A stretch of 64,000 nt of DNA from Gordionus sp. m RMFG-2023 (Eukaryota > Nematomorpha > Gordioida > Chordodea > Parachordodidae), in assembly GCF_954871325.1 (NCBI RefSeq), contig NC_088776.1, positions 7,757,985 to 7,821,984 on the forward strand, read 5' to 3'. The notes under the pieces were generated by a model. That model was not told where the DNA came from and ran no database searches. It saw nothing but the letters and a program-made list of their open reading frames with translations. Made by a program: the position numbers and the translations under genes. The stretch's first letter is position 1. Every line of letters starts with the position of its first letter. This document shows, in pieces, positions 48,201-53,561 of this stretch.

Positions 48201-50633
48201 CCGATCACGTGTTAATTATCGATGTTACACAGACTAGAAAAAAGTGGTTGGCGAACTTTGGTCCCTAATAATATGAGTTAATTTTAAACCACACTTGTTT
48301 GATTTTGAAATCTGATAATTTTGGTAAAACAAATTTGGACATAAACTAATCTTAGGTAATAGTAAAGGCTCGTTTTCGTGTTCTTTGAGTCCAATTTAAT
48401 GAAGGAAAAAAAAATATTTCAATATATTTCCTATTTAATTATGTGTAATAAACCCTGCCTTATTTAGCTATTGTTGGGACCAAGATTTTTAACAGTTGCC
48501 CAATTGGTAAACATTTTTTTAACTTTATAATAGTGGTTAATAGGAATTTGATTGGGACTCAAAATTTTGGTTATAATTAGTTCAAGAACTTAAATTAGAC
48601 AAGTTTTACTGTATATTATAGTTACTTGATTAGATATAAAAATGGGAAATAAAAAATTATTTGTAATAAAATGTTTATCATTGGATCAAAGAAGAATTTT
48701 TTTTGAAAAAACAAATAAAATAAGGATATAAAATTGATTATTATATATTTTATCGCATTGCCCAATAAATATTTCTCTGTAAAATGGGGTAATGATGAAT
48801 TCAGGAATAGTCAAAAACAAAGCCTCAAACATAAAATTTTTATTCTTCATTATTTTGCCTAAGTTTGCTCCTAGTTTCTCATCTCATCACAACATCATCA
48901 CATCTTTCCTCCTCAATACCAGCATCTTTTAATGGTATTCCCTTCTAAACTGTCCCTCACTAATCAAAGTTTTGCCCCTTTTCCCAAGAGACAACTCACT
49001 TTTTAATTTGGTTTTCTACGAATGTGATTTTTTCCTTCAATTATTCATCTTGTATATCATTCCTCACAACCCAATGCACTGAACCATAAAAAAGAAGCAC
49101 AGACAAATATTGAAATATATAAAAAAAAGGTGACTAATTTTAAAAATTATATGCTTTTAATTCAGAACATGTTTTTTGATATTTTTGAGACTTTTTACCT
49201 AAGGATATTTGACTTTGATTCATGAGTTTGCAAAAAAAATTTTTTTTTTAACTTTGATTTTATCTTGAAAATTATTTTATGCATGAAATACAATAGATTT
49301 ACTTCTAAAACAATTTTTAATTTTTTTTTTGATTTTTAGGTAAAATTAGATCAAAAATCTATGTTCTTCGAACTCTGTTCAAAACACATGTTGAAATGAT
49401 TTTGAGTAATTAAAAAAATTCATATTTAGATCCTTTTTGTAAAATTGAGCAATTTATTCTTTTTATAGCTAAGTCTGGGGTTTTAATGTTATCTTTTGCA
49501 TTTACTACCAGATAGAAGAGCCTGTATTTTTAAGATAATATCATTTAAAGGGGCTCCTGGTTAAGATAGAGATCTCTGATGTATAGAGATATGATTAGCT
49601 AATTAAAGTAGCCTAACACTAAAGAAAATTATTTATCAGTAAAAAAAAAATATATTAGTTAAATATGATAAAATCAAACCCTAATTAAAAATTTTTTATC
49701 CATCTGCTGGATTATAAATTCGTTATATATTTATAATTATTGATATTGAATTTATTTATCATAAATATTATTAAATAAATAAAACCTTTTTCTTGAACAT
49801 AAAGATATACATTGGATAATATAGCTGGTATAGAAGAGAAGTTATTATTTGGATTTTCATTACCTATTTAATTTAGAAATATTATAAAAATGAAATGAAT
49901 GTTTAAATTTACATAATATCAATGGAAACAATCTAAATGTCAACAAATCTAATATATCTTTGTATAACATATATGGAAAAATTGCAAATAAAGTCGATAT
50001 TTTATATGGAATTTCTTGAAGTTGATTAAAATTAAGGAATAGAAATATTGCTTCAAATGAAAGTAAAATATTTTTTCCCAAAACTAAAATAAATATTTTA
50101 TTTATATAATAATTACTGTTTTACCATATTGATTATCGTTTATCAGAGTAAAGATTAATAAAACTTTATCTAGGGCATTGATGAATCCACTATAATTTAA
50201 GCTTGGAAAATTTGAAACCCTTTCTTCACTCTTAAAAAAACTAAACATTTCAAGGCTCATATTTGTCACATCTTTAAGGATACTAATAAGAAGCATGTAT
50301 TTTAAAAAATGTTATATGAAATAACCTGTTCAATGTCAATATAAAATACTTTAAGCTATTAGTAATTTCTATCCCACTCGGAACTGGCACTAAATTATTG
50401 AAAACTCTCGAACATAAAGTCTCTAAATTGGTTACTTTAGAGTTAACTATGATATTACATATGTATAATGAATTATTTTTGAAAATATTTACATGATATA
50501 AATTTTGTCCCCATTTCGCACTAACATATGATTTTAATGAATGAATGAGGATAATTTTGAGAAATAAATAAACATATGGTTTATTAGCTTTATGTTTTGA
50601 AGGAGAAATTAGATCAGAAGTTGTAGATAACAT
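13214..50633 (-). CDS. unc79: UNC79 homologue, NALCN channel complex subunit (whole gene, ~47 exons)
   Basis: UNC79 is a very large cytoplasmic, HEAT-repeat-like scaffold that, with UNC80 and NLF-1/FAM155, supports the NALCN sodium-leak channel in neurons. The gene runs right to left over about 37 kb; the spliced product is about 3,000 residues, somewhat longer than the roughly 2,600 of vertebrates. Exons were found by local rise in G+C, open frames and GT-AG sites. Landmarks shared with vertebrate UNC79, in order, are the N-terminal PVPSG segment, NYWP, a cysteine-rich module, CLVPYDV, SPLPF, the GFVIWFQENLIIPTLWSLL segment, HTTALFYGFILCQ and a C-terminal MEWLTKVQFKL. Phase is kept at nearly all joins. 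Uncertain points are the true first exon, a roughly 30-residue human segment not found between exons 3 and 4, and exons 18, 23, 24 and 25. Introns hold transposon remains. No promoter or polyadenylation site could be fixed. Confidence 0.93.
14124..14243 (-). CDS. unc79: unc79 exon 46
   Basis: It codes EMISLHLLNTIESLQEINAS, then SLIKLFPLWRPILYYQEQ, matching vertebrate EMVCLHVISLMEALQECNST and TIFVKLIPMWLPMIQSNI. Confidence 0.95.
15173..15313 (-). CDS. unc79: unc79 exon 45
   Basis: It begins LWTIYNEYI, matching vertebrate LWTVYCEQS, and ends SFWCQIIPGILQFLTISK, matching EFWSRVTPSILQLMAHNK. Confidence 0.95.
15558..15798 (-). CDS. unc79: unc79 exon 44
   Basis: It codes QSSVLHTTALFYGFILCQ, matching vertebrate KASVLHMSSLFHAFILCQ, after IPCQPFMLDHHPKISDLIM, which matches QQPIPLEASCHIADHVQVI. 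Confidence 0.95.
16720..16900 (-). CDS. unc79: unc79 exon 43
   Basis: It codes NYGNYITSSNQWPANLTLTK, a polar linker. Its two split codons fit exons 42 and 44. Confidence 0.83.
17348..17455. repeat. Tandem repeat, three 36-base units
   Basis: GGTCATAGTCATAAGATTTT and the remainder of a 36-base unit occur three times in unc79 intron 42, where they extend the reading frame of exon 42 past its donor. Confidence 0.85.
17533..18157 (-). CDS. unc79: unc79 exon 42
   Basis: A long hydrophilic exon with an acidic cluster, ending near YHQQLGAYVKMGLAQVLACE. The open frame runs on to 17372, but a donor at 17531-17532 is the one that keeps phase with exon 43; the run-on enters an A+T-rich tandem repeat. 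Confidence 0.85.
18732..18851 (-). CDS. unc79: unc79 exon 41
   Basis: It codes CNIMPAFIHQSVNETDFGVD. It is 40 whole codons, with a TTTTTATATATATAG acceptor and a GTGAGG donor. Confidence 0.82.
18974..19195 (-). CDS. unc79: unc79 exon 40
   Basis: It codes LFDYFGKILTACLATAPIDI and LVVSELVQVLTFKKIILPVN. It is 74 whole codons. Confidence 0.88.
19512..19799 (-). CDS. unc79: unc79 exon 39
   Basis: It codes TTLLANLSDYLDCVSKREKF and WKSHLFSLFETFFSYLASEV. It is 96 whole codons; the left edge is the GTTTTC donor after SQFK. Confidence 0.85.
19951..20122. mobile_element. TATAGTTGGGT-family non-autonomous element, copy 1
   Basis: It begins TATAGTTGGGTAATGGCTAA and ends in the inverse ACCCAACTATA. It shares the CTAAATGTCGG and TAATAGTTTCTTTCAAATTT internal blocks with the copies at 24166 and 27012. 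Confidence 0.7.
20715..20940 (-). CDS. unc79: unc79 exon 38
   Basis: It codes MLRCILHQYAPNRLFLRLFS and then MTEVLKGFTDFTPLHPLSCL. It is in phase with exon 37 across a 2.6 kb intron holding a hAT remnant. Confidence 0.88.
21100..23190 (-). mobile_element. Decayed hAT element of zf-TTF/DUF4371 type
   Basis: On the minus strand 22253-22477 codes IMSQAYDGANFLSERNG, the CxxxYDGAxxMSG motif region of these transposases. 21834-22070 codes IIYEIFITIDLLNKYLQS, resembling a downstream part. The stretch is bordered by G-rich sequence (AGGGCCATAACCAG near 21098, GAGGGCCGCCCTTAAAT near 23187). Frames are broken throughout. Confidence 0.55.
23517..23649 (-). CDS. unc79: unc79 exon 37
   Basis: It codes HQGLTSFASSAHTDPNTYNT. 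The acceptor is TTTTTTCTTAG. Confidence 0.83.
23905..24041 (-). CDS. unc79: unc79 exon 36
   Basis: It codes FDLLNPSNYFAGGQSSFYGR and joins exons 35 and 37 in phase across introns filled with mobile elements. Confidence 0.85.
24166..24368. mobile_element. TATAGTTGGGT-family element, copy 2, cut by a hAT end
   Basis: It starts TATAGTTGGGTAATAGCTAA and follows the family up to GGCTAAAAATATATATATTC, where a hAT CAGAG terminus begins. The family's right terminal repeat is absent. Confidence 0.7.
24369..25200 (+). mobile_element. hAT element, 5' end with BED-type N-terminus
   Basis: It begins CAGAGTTGTTTAAGTAGTGC, a hAT terminus matching the CAACTCTG end at 326, with subterminal TAGTGCGCT repeats. 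Downstream 24512-24742 codes HPKFEKYFQINAKTKDSYKF. Later pieces in shifting frames (FIIDTS, DDPSFI) resemble hAT transposase N-terminal parts. It is truncated, and most of the transposase is missing. Confidence 0.6.
25723..26145. mobile_element. Inverted repeat flanking the SINE
   Basis: GGGTTAATGATGCTTACTAC occurs on the plus strand near 25736-25755 and on the minus strand near 26133-26114, with similar flanks, about 400 bases apart. This suggests a terminal-inverted-repeat element that has received the SINE. Confidence 0.5.
25860..26014 (-). repeat. tRNA-derived SINE
   Basis: Read on the minus strand from 26014, it has an A box TGGCCTAGTAGGC, a perfect T-arm stem CCCGGG with B box GGTTCGAATCC, then a unique body ending near CCACGTGATT. 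The two acceptor-stem arms do not pair, so it is a SINE rather than a tRNA gene. It sits in the unc79 intron between exons 35 and 36. Confidence 0.8.
26241..26551 (-). CDS. unc79: unc79 exon 35
   Basis: A polar stretch followed by TLALALVCLEIFVRRCQSMA, a helical segment. Donor GTAAAGT. Confidence 0.87.
26581..26757. repeat. Dispersed repeat, copy 1
   Basis: The core GACCAAAATTTTGAGTCCCA and the following TCAAATTCCTATTA recur in reverse complement near 48537-48575. The block ends in a TTTTACCGTA stretch, mirrored as TTTTACTGTA at the other copy. Confidence 0.6.
26831..26934 (-). CDS. unc79: unc79 exon 34
   Basis: It codes GGLSSAFSFESLASILKKSP and joins exons 33 and 35 in phase. Confidence 0.8.
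27012..27261. mobile_element. TATAGTTGGGT-family element, copy 3
   Basis: It starts CAATTGTTGGGTAATAGTTA and ends AATTATCCAACTATAG. It is the longest and most complete copy and lies in the unc79 intron between exons 33 and 34. Confidence 0.7.
27826..27974 (-). CDS. unc79: unc79 exon 33
   Basis: It codes GSSPTSLLRHTVDSQNVTQN, a hydrophilic linker. It is in phase with both neighbours. Confidence 0.78.
28354..28454 (-). CDS. unc79: unc79 exon 32
   Basis: It codes AVIVIQTLFSQFFEFKRGEV. The acceptor lies among several AGs; the one chosen keeps phase. Confidence 0.8.
28536..28610. repeat. TCTA/TCTG/ATCA short tandem repeats
   Basis: Runs of TTCTA, TCTA, TCTG and then ATCA units follow each other. 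It is intronic, just right of exon 32. Confidence 0.9.
28686..29151. mobile_element. TAGAGGT-family non-autonomous element, long copy
   Basis: It starts TAGAGGTCGGAGTGACCC and ends GACCTCTA. It has G+C-rich ends, an A+T-rich middle and no coding. The termini match the element at 38387. Confidence 0.5.
29422..29604 (-). CDS. unc79: unc79 exon 31
   Basis: It codes YKMMPLVLDLLFFLPSPQIY and ends WLTALNVIFFK. The acceptor is TTTTTCTCTATAG and the exon is 61 whole codons. Confidence 0.85.
30198..30240 (-). CDS. unc79: unc79 exon 30
   Basis: A 43-base exon coding LYPLVNTFLSSIYQ. It is the only in-phase link found between exons 29 and 31, with clean TTTTACAG and GTATTA sites. Confidence 0.78.
30638..30783 (-). 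CDS. unc79: unc79 exon 29
   Basis: It codes YIQQLLLYRPNDRIFALTPK, a helical segment. It ends leaving two bases. Confidence 0.82.
31016..31140 (-). CDS. unc79: unc79 exon 28
   Basis: It codes SEEQLSSLIFTLSDSIISDV and ends LLELTLH at a GTAATA donor that fits exon 29. The frame stays open for another 30 residues beyond that donor. Confidence 0.75.
31796..32378. mobile_element. TIR element with threefold internal tandem repeat
   Basis: GGTCTAGAATTGGAGTGCTT at the left is mirrored by AGCACTCCAATTCTAGGCC at the right, with two mismatches. Between them a unit of about 165 bases beginning TTTTGAGTTAGAAGTGGATA is repeated three times (about 31838, 32008, 32180). It has no coding and lies in the unc79 intron between exons 27 and 28. 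Confidence 0.8.
32505..32567 (-). CDS. unc79: unc79 exon 27
   Basis: A short exon coding SFATTKNDENLSPRPKKEQY. It is in phase on both sides, with a TTTTTCTATAG acceptor. Confidence 0.75.
32864..33030 (-). CDS. unc79: unc79 exon 26
   Basis: It codes LRKDRKSQISRFNEVLVAYS and then FSIHKTLQLTRKHGE, comparable to the vertebrate basic stretch RNRQKSVRSLRD and ALSLPETLTSK. Confidence 0.82.
33140..33234. repeat. (GAAA)n microsatellite beside unc79 exon 25
   Basis: About 23 GAAA units, interrupted once. On the sense strand of unc79 this is (TTTC)n starting about 20 bases after the last codon that can be assigned to exon 25. Confidence 0.95.
33250..33278 (-). CDS. unc79: unc79 exon 25 (3' edge not found)
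   Basis: It codes KSPTYLIWAKIKN in phase with exon 24, resembling vertebrate NLSDAALWKIKRARFA. No GT lies between it and the (TTTC)n microsatellite that follows on the minus strand, so the left edge given is a guess. Confidence 0.5.
33509..33801 (-). CDS. unc79: unc79 exon 24 (right edge uncertain)
   Basis: It codes IFKYLDWQFAYCRVDRLVIL, matching vertebrate LCLCLDFQFDTVVKDRPTIL, then FYVNAFDFVIKHLEMLLIEQ matching WEFFVNRFETLSLEAQ. The first 25 or so residues are T-rich and may be intron, with the acceptor instead just before KTIFKYLD. Confidence 0.85.
33987..34239 (-). CDS. unc79: unc79 exon 23 (left edge uncertain)
   Basis: It codes CQNCMSYAFYVLAYSIFD, in the place of vertebrate LLKYSLAHAFCCFLTAVED. 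Donors at 33984 and 33986, or an earlier GT after LPG, are all possible; the edge given best fits exon 24. Confidence 0.82.
34613..34727 (-). CDS. unc79: unc79 exon 22
   Basis: It codes SSFWKLITVNYFNNDWKRRI, matching vertebrate ADIFWTIINGNFNSKDWKMR. Donor GTATGT. Confidence 0.92.
34842..35110 (-). CDS. unc79: unc79 exon 21
   Basis: It codes RGFVIWFQENLIIPTLWSLL, matching vertebrate PQFLAYIQDHMLIASLWRVV, after LYKCLNFLNDAIISGQFLL, matching MLNCLKILCLHGECLYTA. Confidence 0.93.
35457..35831 (-). CDS. unc79: unc79 exon 20
   Basis: A hydrophilic stretch followed by YAELPARFKLIHSVFKVVAS, matching vertebrate QLPVTLRLIYTIFQEMAKF. Confidence 0.9.
36299..36539 (-). CDS. unc79: unc79 exon 19
   Basis: It codes MLESLVLVPTQSVTIYERSH and an asparagine/serine-rich stretch. 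The donor GTAAGT is the best consensus in the gene. Confidence 0.8.
36582..36770. repeat. CTTT/CTTCC-rich tract
   Basis: An impure polypyrimidine repeat on the plus strand (TTTCACTCTTCCTTCCTTTC units). It lies in the unc79 intron just upstream of exon 19 and is purine-rich on the coding strand. Confidence 0.85.
37262..37558 (-). CDS. unc79: unc79 exon 18 (right edge uncertain)
   Basis: It codes KKGLLKKQIQRASGVGEGPL and a tail ending in DEDTLATDD. The start given keeps phase with exon 17 but places a pyrimidine tract inside the exon. An acceptor just after that tract, near 37512, would need a different upstream phase. Confidence 0.6.
37674..37802 (-). CDS. unc79: unc79 exon 17
   Basis: It codes AEKRLDLKTASEHKETLTTK. 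It has a T-rich acceptor tract, donor GTAGAT and 43 whole codons. Confidence 0.78.
38120..38220 (-). CDS. unc79: unc79 exon 16
   Basis: A short basic exon coding GDKRISGKGKINRYVPNLDD. It joins exons 15 and 17 in phase. This lies in a poorly conserved region of the family. Confidence 0.72.
38387..38566. mobile_element. TAGAGGT-family element, short copy
   Basis: It starts TAGAGGTTTACAATGGGC and ends in the inverse GCCCAATACAGACCTCTA. It contains a G12 run and lies in unc79 intron 15. Confidence 0.6.
38675..38886 (-). CDS. unc79: unc79 exon 15
   Basis: It codes FQHCWDLLRFICPEFTLSYI followed by a serine-rich acidic tail. Vertebrate UNC79 has YQLACELLERLAPKEESRL and then SLEDSLLSS here. The donor is GTTTTTT, a weak site. 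Confidence 0.85.
39752..39936 (-). CDS. unc79: unc79 exon 14
   Basis: It codes YVAENKRVLEITSILQSVFD, comparable in place to the vertebrate SLSKDIISIINNVFQAPW region. It ends leaving two bases. Confidence 0.85.
40006..40364. mobile_element. CGTAGCTAGG-family non-autonomous element, copy 1
   Basis: It starts CATAGACGTAGCTAGGATTT and ends TTGGTTACGCCTATG. The blocks TGATATATTGTA, TATTAGCTTAAAAT and GAACAGGCAAATTT are shared in order with the copy at 62091. Confidence 0.75.
40945..41220 (-). CDS. unc79: unc79 exon 13
   Basis: A hydrophilic stretch followed by RACNPIMVCVAMLVRVLKRQ, at the position of vertebrate NCFILMFDLLLKQMELQ. The acceptor is either beside 41220 (phase 0) or beside 41210 (phase 1). 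Confidence 0.82.
41713..41813 (-). CDS. Possible extra unc79 exon of unsettled frame
   Basis: A G+C-rich 101-base block bounded by AG at 41814-41815 and GT at 41711-41712. Two frames are open through it. Its length is not a multiple of three, so inserting it between exons 12 and 13 would shift phase unless other splice sites are used. It could be a cassette exon, a poison exon or a remnant. Confidence 0.4.
42049..42144 (-). CDS. unc79: unc79 exon 12
   Basis: A 32-codon exon coding VAVSLDTLVTACFLPCLRF. Joined to exon 11 it continues WLE-VAVSLDTLV, like vertebrate WLHVLSELDIMV. In-phase joins exist to exon 11 and to exon 13. Confidence 0.8.
42805..43305 (-). CDS. unc79: unc79 exon 11
   Basis: It codes GLFRLFCLVPYDVVTPAAWK and FDFEMSPLPFEPASLMYNFI, matching vertebrate GLNRILCLIPYNVINQSVWE and FDIELCPLPFSMEEMFGFIS. 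It ends in DALTWLE at a GTAAACG donor. Read-through to a second donor near 42764 is open but gives a poorer family match. Confidence 0.93.
43823..44083 (-). CDS. unc79: unc79 exon 10
   Basis: It codes LGRLFSALFRWFDSTAYLPE, matching vertebrate LARLVAMVFQWFHSTAYMMD, and LKPDKLIPWIQD matching LKPQFVTKWLKT. It is a whole number of codons. Confidence 0.93.
44314..44578 (-). CDS. unc79: unc79 exon 9
   Basis: A lysine/glycine-rich linker followed by LSRYGIYLLLGLTENYESAP, matching vertebrate LSQFGIWFLVSLCTPSENTP. The open frame runs on past the donor, but only the donor after SAPY gives the family sequence across the junction. Confidence 0.88.
44881..45161 (-). CDS. unc79: unc79 exon 8 (cysteine-rich module)
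   Basis: It codes THTCFSPECTNANSNRPLRL followed by CDFC, lining up with vertebrate VTCFSAGCCGRHGNRPVRYC and its CKRC. The exon ends DLLGNLDFVVVEAIA, like vertebrate ELVCAVEAVISLL. Donor GTTTTTTT. Confidence 0.93.
45359..45535 (-). CDS. unc79: unc79 exon 7 (cysteine-rich module)
   Basis: It codes CINPEFSIKYTERPPPCIIC and then CESC and LVYPLEYVALKC. The vertebrate protein has CIDPSLSVALGDKPPPLYLC, CEEC and LLPQAEISAIC at the same places. Confidence 0.93.
46396..46460 (-). CDS. unc79: unc79 exon 6 (first cysteine pair)
   Basis: It codes WERPKCQVIECSGG, matching vertebrate WNPIHCQHIECHN. The two cysteines begin a cysteine-rich module that continues in exons 7 and 8. Confidence 0.92.
46565..46622. 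repeat. (TTTC)n microsatellite
   Basis: CTTT units with TTTA interruptions, in the unc79 intron between exons 5 and 6. Confidence 0.9.
46739..46859 (-). CDS. unc79: unc79 exon 5
   Basis: It codes VIAYGNENSHYAS and ILFNYWPALNP, matching vertebrate VIAYGPSQVKPPA and MLFHYWPNLKP. Donor GTAAC. Confidence 0.92.
47305..47360 (-). CDS. unc79: unc79 exon 4
   Basis: A 56-base exon coding SQLAETIMAYKKDFHE, comparable to vertebrate CQLLECLMKYKQEVWKD. It joins exon 3 in phase. About 30 vertebrate residues that should lie between the two were not found in the 2.5 kb intron. Confidence 0.85.
47411..48160. mobile_element. TIR element with GTGTCGAAACGAT termini
   Basis: TAGGGTGTCGAAACGATTTG at the left is mirrored at the right by CATCGGTTCGACACTCTG. 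Internal AACCGTTATAA and CGAATCGGTT motifs recur. It is about 750 bases with no coding, in the long unc79 intron between exons 3 and 4. Confidence 0.55.
48470..48617. repeat. Dispersed repeat, copy 2 (inverted relative to copy 1)
   Basis: TTAATAGGAATTTGATTGGG and ACTCAAAATTTTGGTTATAA match the reverse complement of the copy at 26581-26757. It is intronic in unc79 between exons 3 and 4. Confidence 0.6.
49913..50083 (-). CDS. unc79: unc79 exon 3
   Basis: It codes STLFAIFPYMLYKDILDLL, which matches vertebrate STLATFPPFLHKDIIEYL. It ends with one base of a split codon. Confidence 0.9.
50125..50282 (-). CDS. unc79: unc79 exon 2
   Basis: The codon shared with exon 1 is Ser. It codes NFPSLNYSGFINALDKVL, which lines up with the vertebrate DYPSLDYQGLYVTLVTLLDL segment. 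Confidence 0.9.
50326..50633 (-). CDS. unc79: unc79 exon 1 (start uncertain)
   Basis: It codes NNLVPVPSGIEITNSLKYF, matching the vertebrate N-terminal segment around PVPSG. It ends at a GT donor leaving two bases. The ATG at 50633 opens the frame, but the first 50 or so residues are low-complexity and unlike UNC79. An acceptor-like AG ending beside 50446 could instead make this an internal exon with the start further upstream. Confidence 0.75.
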
Positions 50634-51882
50634 TGATTTGAAATTATTTTTTATATTTAAGCTTTATTATATTTTGTTAGTCTAATTTACTTTAAATTAT
50701 TTGCCTACTTCTTATACTTCCTAATCGTTGGTTCTATCAATAAAGTCATAAGTGATCTTGGAAACTGATCATAAAAATTTTAAATTGCTCAACCCAGCCT
50801 GTCATTATATATAACAACAAAATCTATTTTACTTTGAGTGGGAGGACAGGACTTTGCTATTCGATTATTTAAAAAAACTAAGTGTATGGACGAAATAAAT
50901 ATCTATATATTCGGAAAGTTATAAAATACGATAAATAACAAATTTACTATAAAACATAAATTAAAAAATTGTTTTGAATACCAATAATTATTTCGATTTG
51001 TATATAAATAAACCAATCATTTTATTAATTTGAAAAATGATTTTTATATTATTATATATAAATTTTTTAAAGTATTTACTTTTTTGGATATGTTTACAAT
51101 CAATAAAACGAAGTTCATATTGGAACATACGAGCGCCTTATTTAAAAAAATGATATTTCATAAATTGAGTTGTAAAAAAAATAACGTACTTAAAATTTAA
51201 TTCGTCTACAAATACTGACAAAATCTTTTTTAGTATAGAAAATTTATTTATCGCTAATTTTTATTAAATATAAATCCAAAGAATATAATGTGTAGTCTTT
51301 ATTTATTAGGAATTTTTTTCATATTAACTACATTTAAAAACATTTTTGAATAAACGTGTCGTGTTTCTTTTTTATAAATCATAGTTGAACGTAAATGACT
51401 TCTTTTTAAATTTAAACAATTAATTTTACATCAAAATACAATATCAGAAATTTTATTTTCATCTATCGGATTTATACTGTTAAACATATGGTTAATAAAA
51501 AAAAAAACTTAAAACTTTATTCGAAATCTAACTTACACACTAAAAAAAACCTAAACACAAACTAAGAGAAAAACAAAAACAACTCAACAAATTCCCGAAA
51601 CTACAAAAATCACCAAGCAGACAAGAAATATAACTCGCGAAGAATGATTTTCTTTATTAATAATTCCCGAAATAAAAAACAATTTTATCACAATGAAAAT
51701 CCGTAATTTTTATAGAAAAAGAAATAAATTTCATGAAAAAAAAATAATAATGATAATCATTTTACATATATGTATTACATCTAATCTAGGTTGATTGGCA
51801 TTCCGCGTTAAAAAAAAATATAAAACATTCACGTATTTACAAATACGACAGTTAATAATTATGAATAAGAGGATTTCAAGAA
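50634..51882. other. Gap between unc79 and the next gene
   Basis: Very A+T-rich with no coding block seen. It should contain the unc79 promoter or a 5' non-coding exon and, nearer 51.9 kb, the 3' end of the upstream transcript. Neither can be placed from sequence alone. Confidence 0.5.
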
Positions 51883-52553
51883 TCAGAGGTCATCTTGGCA
51901 CACATCTTTCACTCTGCAATTGAAAGAAAGTTATAAGTTCAAATATAAATTAAAACTTTCATTAATCATTTTATATTTAATAATTATAAATGTTCAAATT
52001 TTATAATAACGCATGGTTGAAATAGTATTTTTAAAAATTTTCTTAAATTCCCGAGGCGCTTAAAAATATATGACAATAGGATATAATTTAATATCATTTT
52101 AATAAATTTAAAAATATTCCTTATTTTATGTTTAAGCAAAATAATAAAAATCACATGCTCAAATGATCTAGAAAATAAAGCAATTTAAGCTCTATGTGAG
52201 ATTTATAATCTAGAACGAAACTTACCTCTCTTTTTAAATTGCAGCTTTTTAAAGTGTTTTAAACGCAAAGTTAAACAAGTTAAATGTTGTAGAAGGAAAA
52301 ATAAAATTTATCTATTTGTATGAATAGTTATTACAAAAGTTATACTACAAAGTTTCAAATCTCTACCTGAAAATTTCCGATAATTTTGTGATGAACTCTT
52401 GAAATACTTTTAATTTTTCTGTGGTATTTTATTATATATTTAAAATTTTATAATAGATCATGACTAAATTCACTATGTCGGTATTCCACACATCCTGGAA
52501 AAGTCCTGCAAATTGATTCTTTTTATGGCTTGTTCCCTATTTTTAGATCTGAC
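51883..52553 (-). CDS. Two possible 3'-terminal exons of the same or another minus-strand gene
   Basis: Exon-like blocks lie at 52492-52553 (VRSKNREQAIKRINLQDFSR) and 51883-51913 (VKDVCQDDL and stop). The second has an excellent acceptor, CTTTCTTTCAATTGCAG. They join in phase. They may be the true end of the unidentified gene upstream, whose 53.6 kb exon has no clear donor, or the end of a different transcript. Confidence 0.4.
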
Positions 52554-53561
52554 CTTAGAAACCATCGTCTTTTTTTTTTAAGTTTAAACCCAGAACTAGA
52601 ATTTATAATTTAAAAATTAACTAATTTTATAGTTAGATAAAAATTACTTTTTCTCTAATTACTAATCTCAGATAAATTCTAATTATCGTTTATAATAAAC
52701 GAAAAGAATGCATTATTTATTTTTAAGATTATTTTTTGCCCCAAATTGAAAATATATTAAACCCGAGTCCGATTTAATGTGAATTTACAGGACTTTGGAA
52801 TATATTTTTTGATGTCATTAATATTTTTCTATTATCTAGATTAATATCTAAAATCGGAGTTTTTCTAAAGATCGCGAAAAATTGGTCCACAATCTTTGTG
52901 CTCTATTCCTATTTTGGCAAATTGCTCTAATTAATGATTGTTTTTATAAAATGAAGATCATAATAATTCTTTTATTAAATAAACGATGATACTTTTGATC
53001 CTTTTAAAAATTCATTTTTAATTTACATTTTCTATATCCATTTTTTTAAATAATTATACATGTGAGCATTAAAAAAAACTGTTTTCATATATTTTTAGGT
53101 ATAGGAAGATCACGCCATCTATAATTTAAATAAAGAATTTTTTTAAATTATATTTGAACATTTTTATTTTATTGGTGATATGAAAGAATACAGTACTGAA
53201 TGATTGATTCATCGAAAGAATAAAAAATAGATAATAGATCAGCCGATGATTTATCTAAGATGAATAAAATTATCGTGATCGATAACAAAATCCTGTATAA
53301 ATTAAATACCCATTAACAAGCCTGTCTGTTTCTAATCCATACATGATAAAACAAGAATAAAGGTCTTACGAAGAGAACAGGGTTTCAGAATCTATAAGTA
53401 GTGGTCATAGTATTAAATTCCTCTTAATAACATTAGCAAACGACAAAATTAGAACTTATACAGCAATTTTATTAATAAATTTTAGAAAAAAATCTTTATT
53501 AGAACTTATTGAAAAAAATGTGAGGTACAATTAATATTTAAATTTTACAATAAATATTTTT

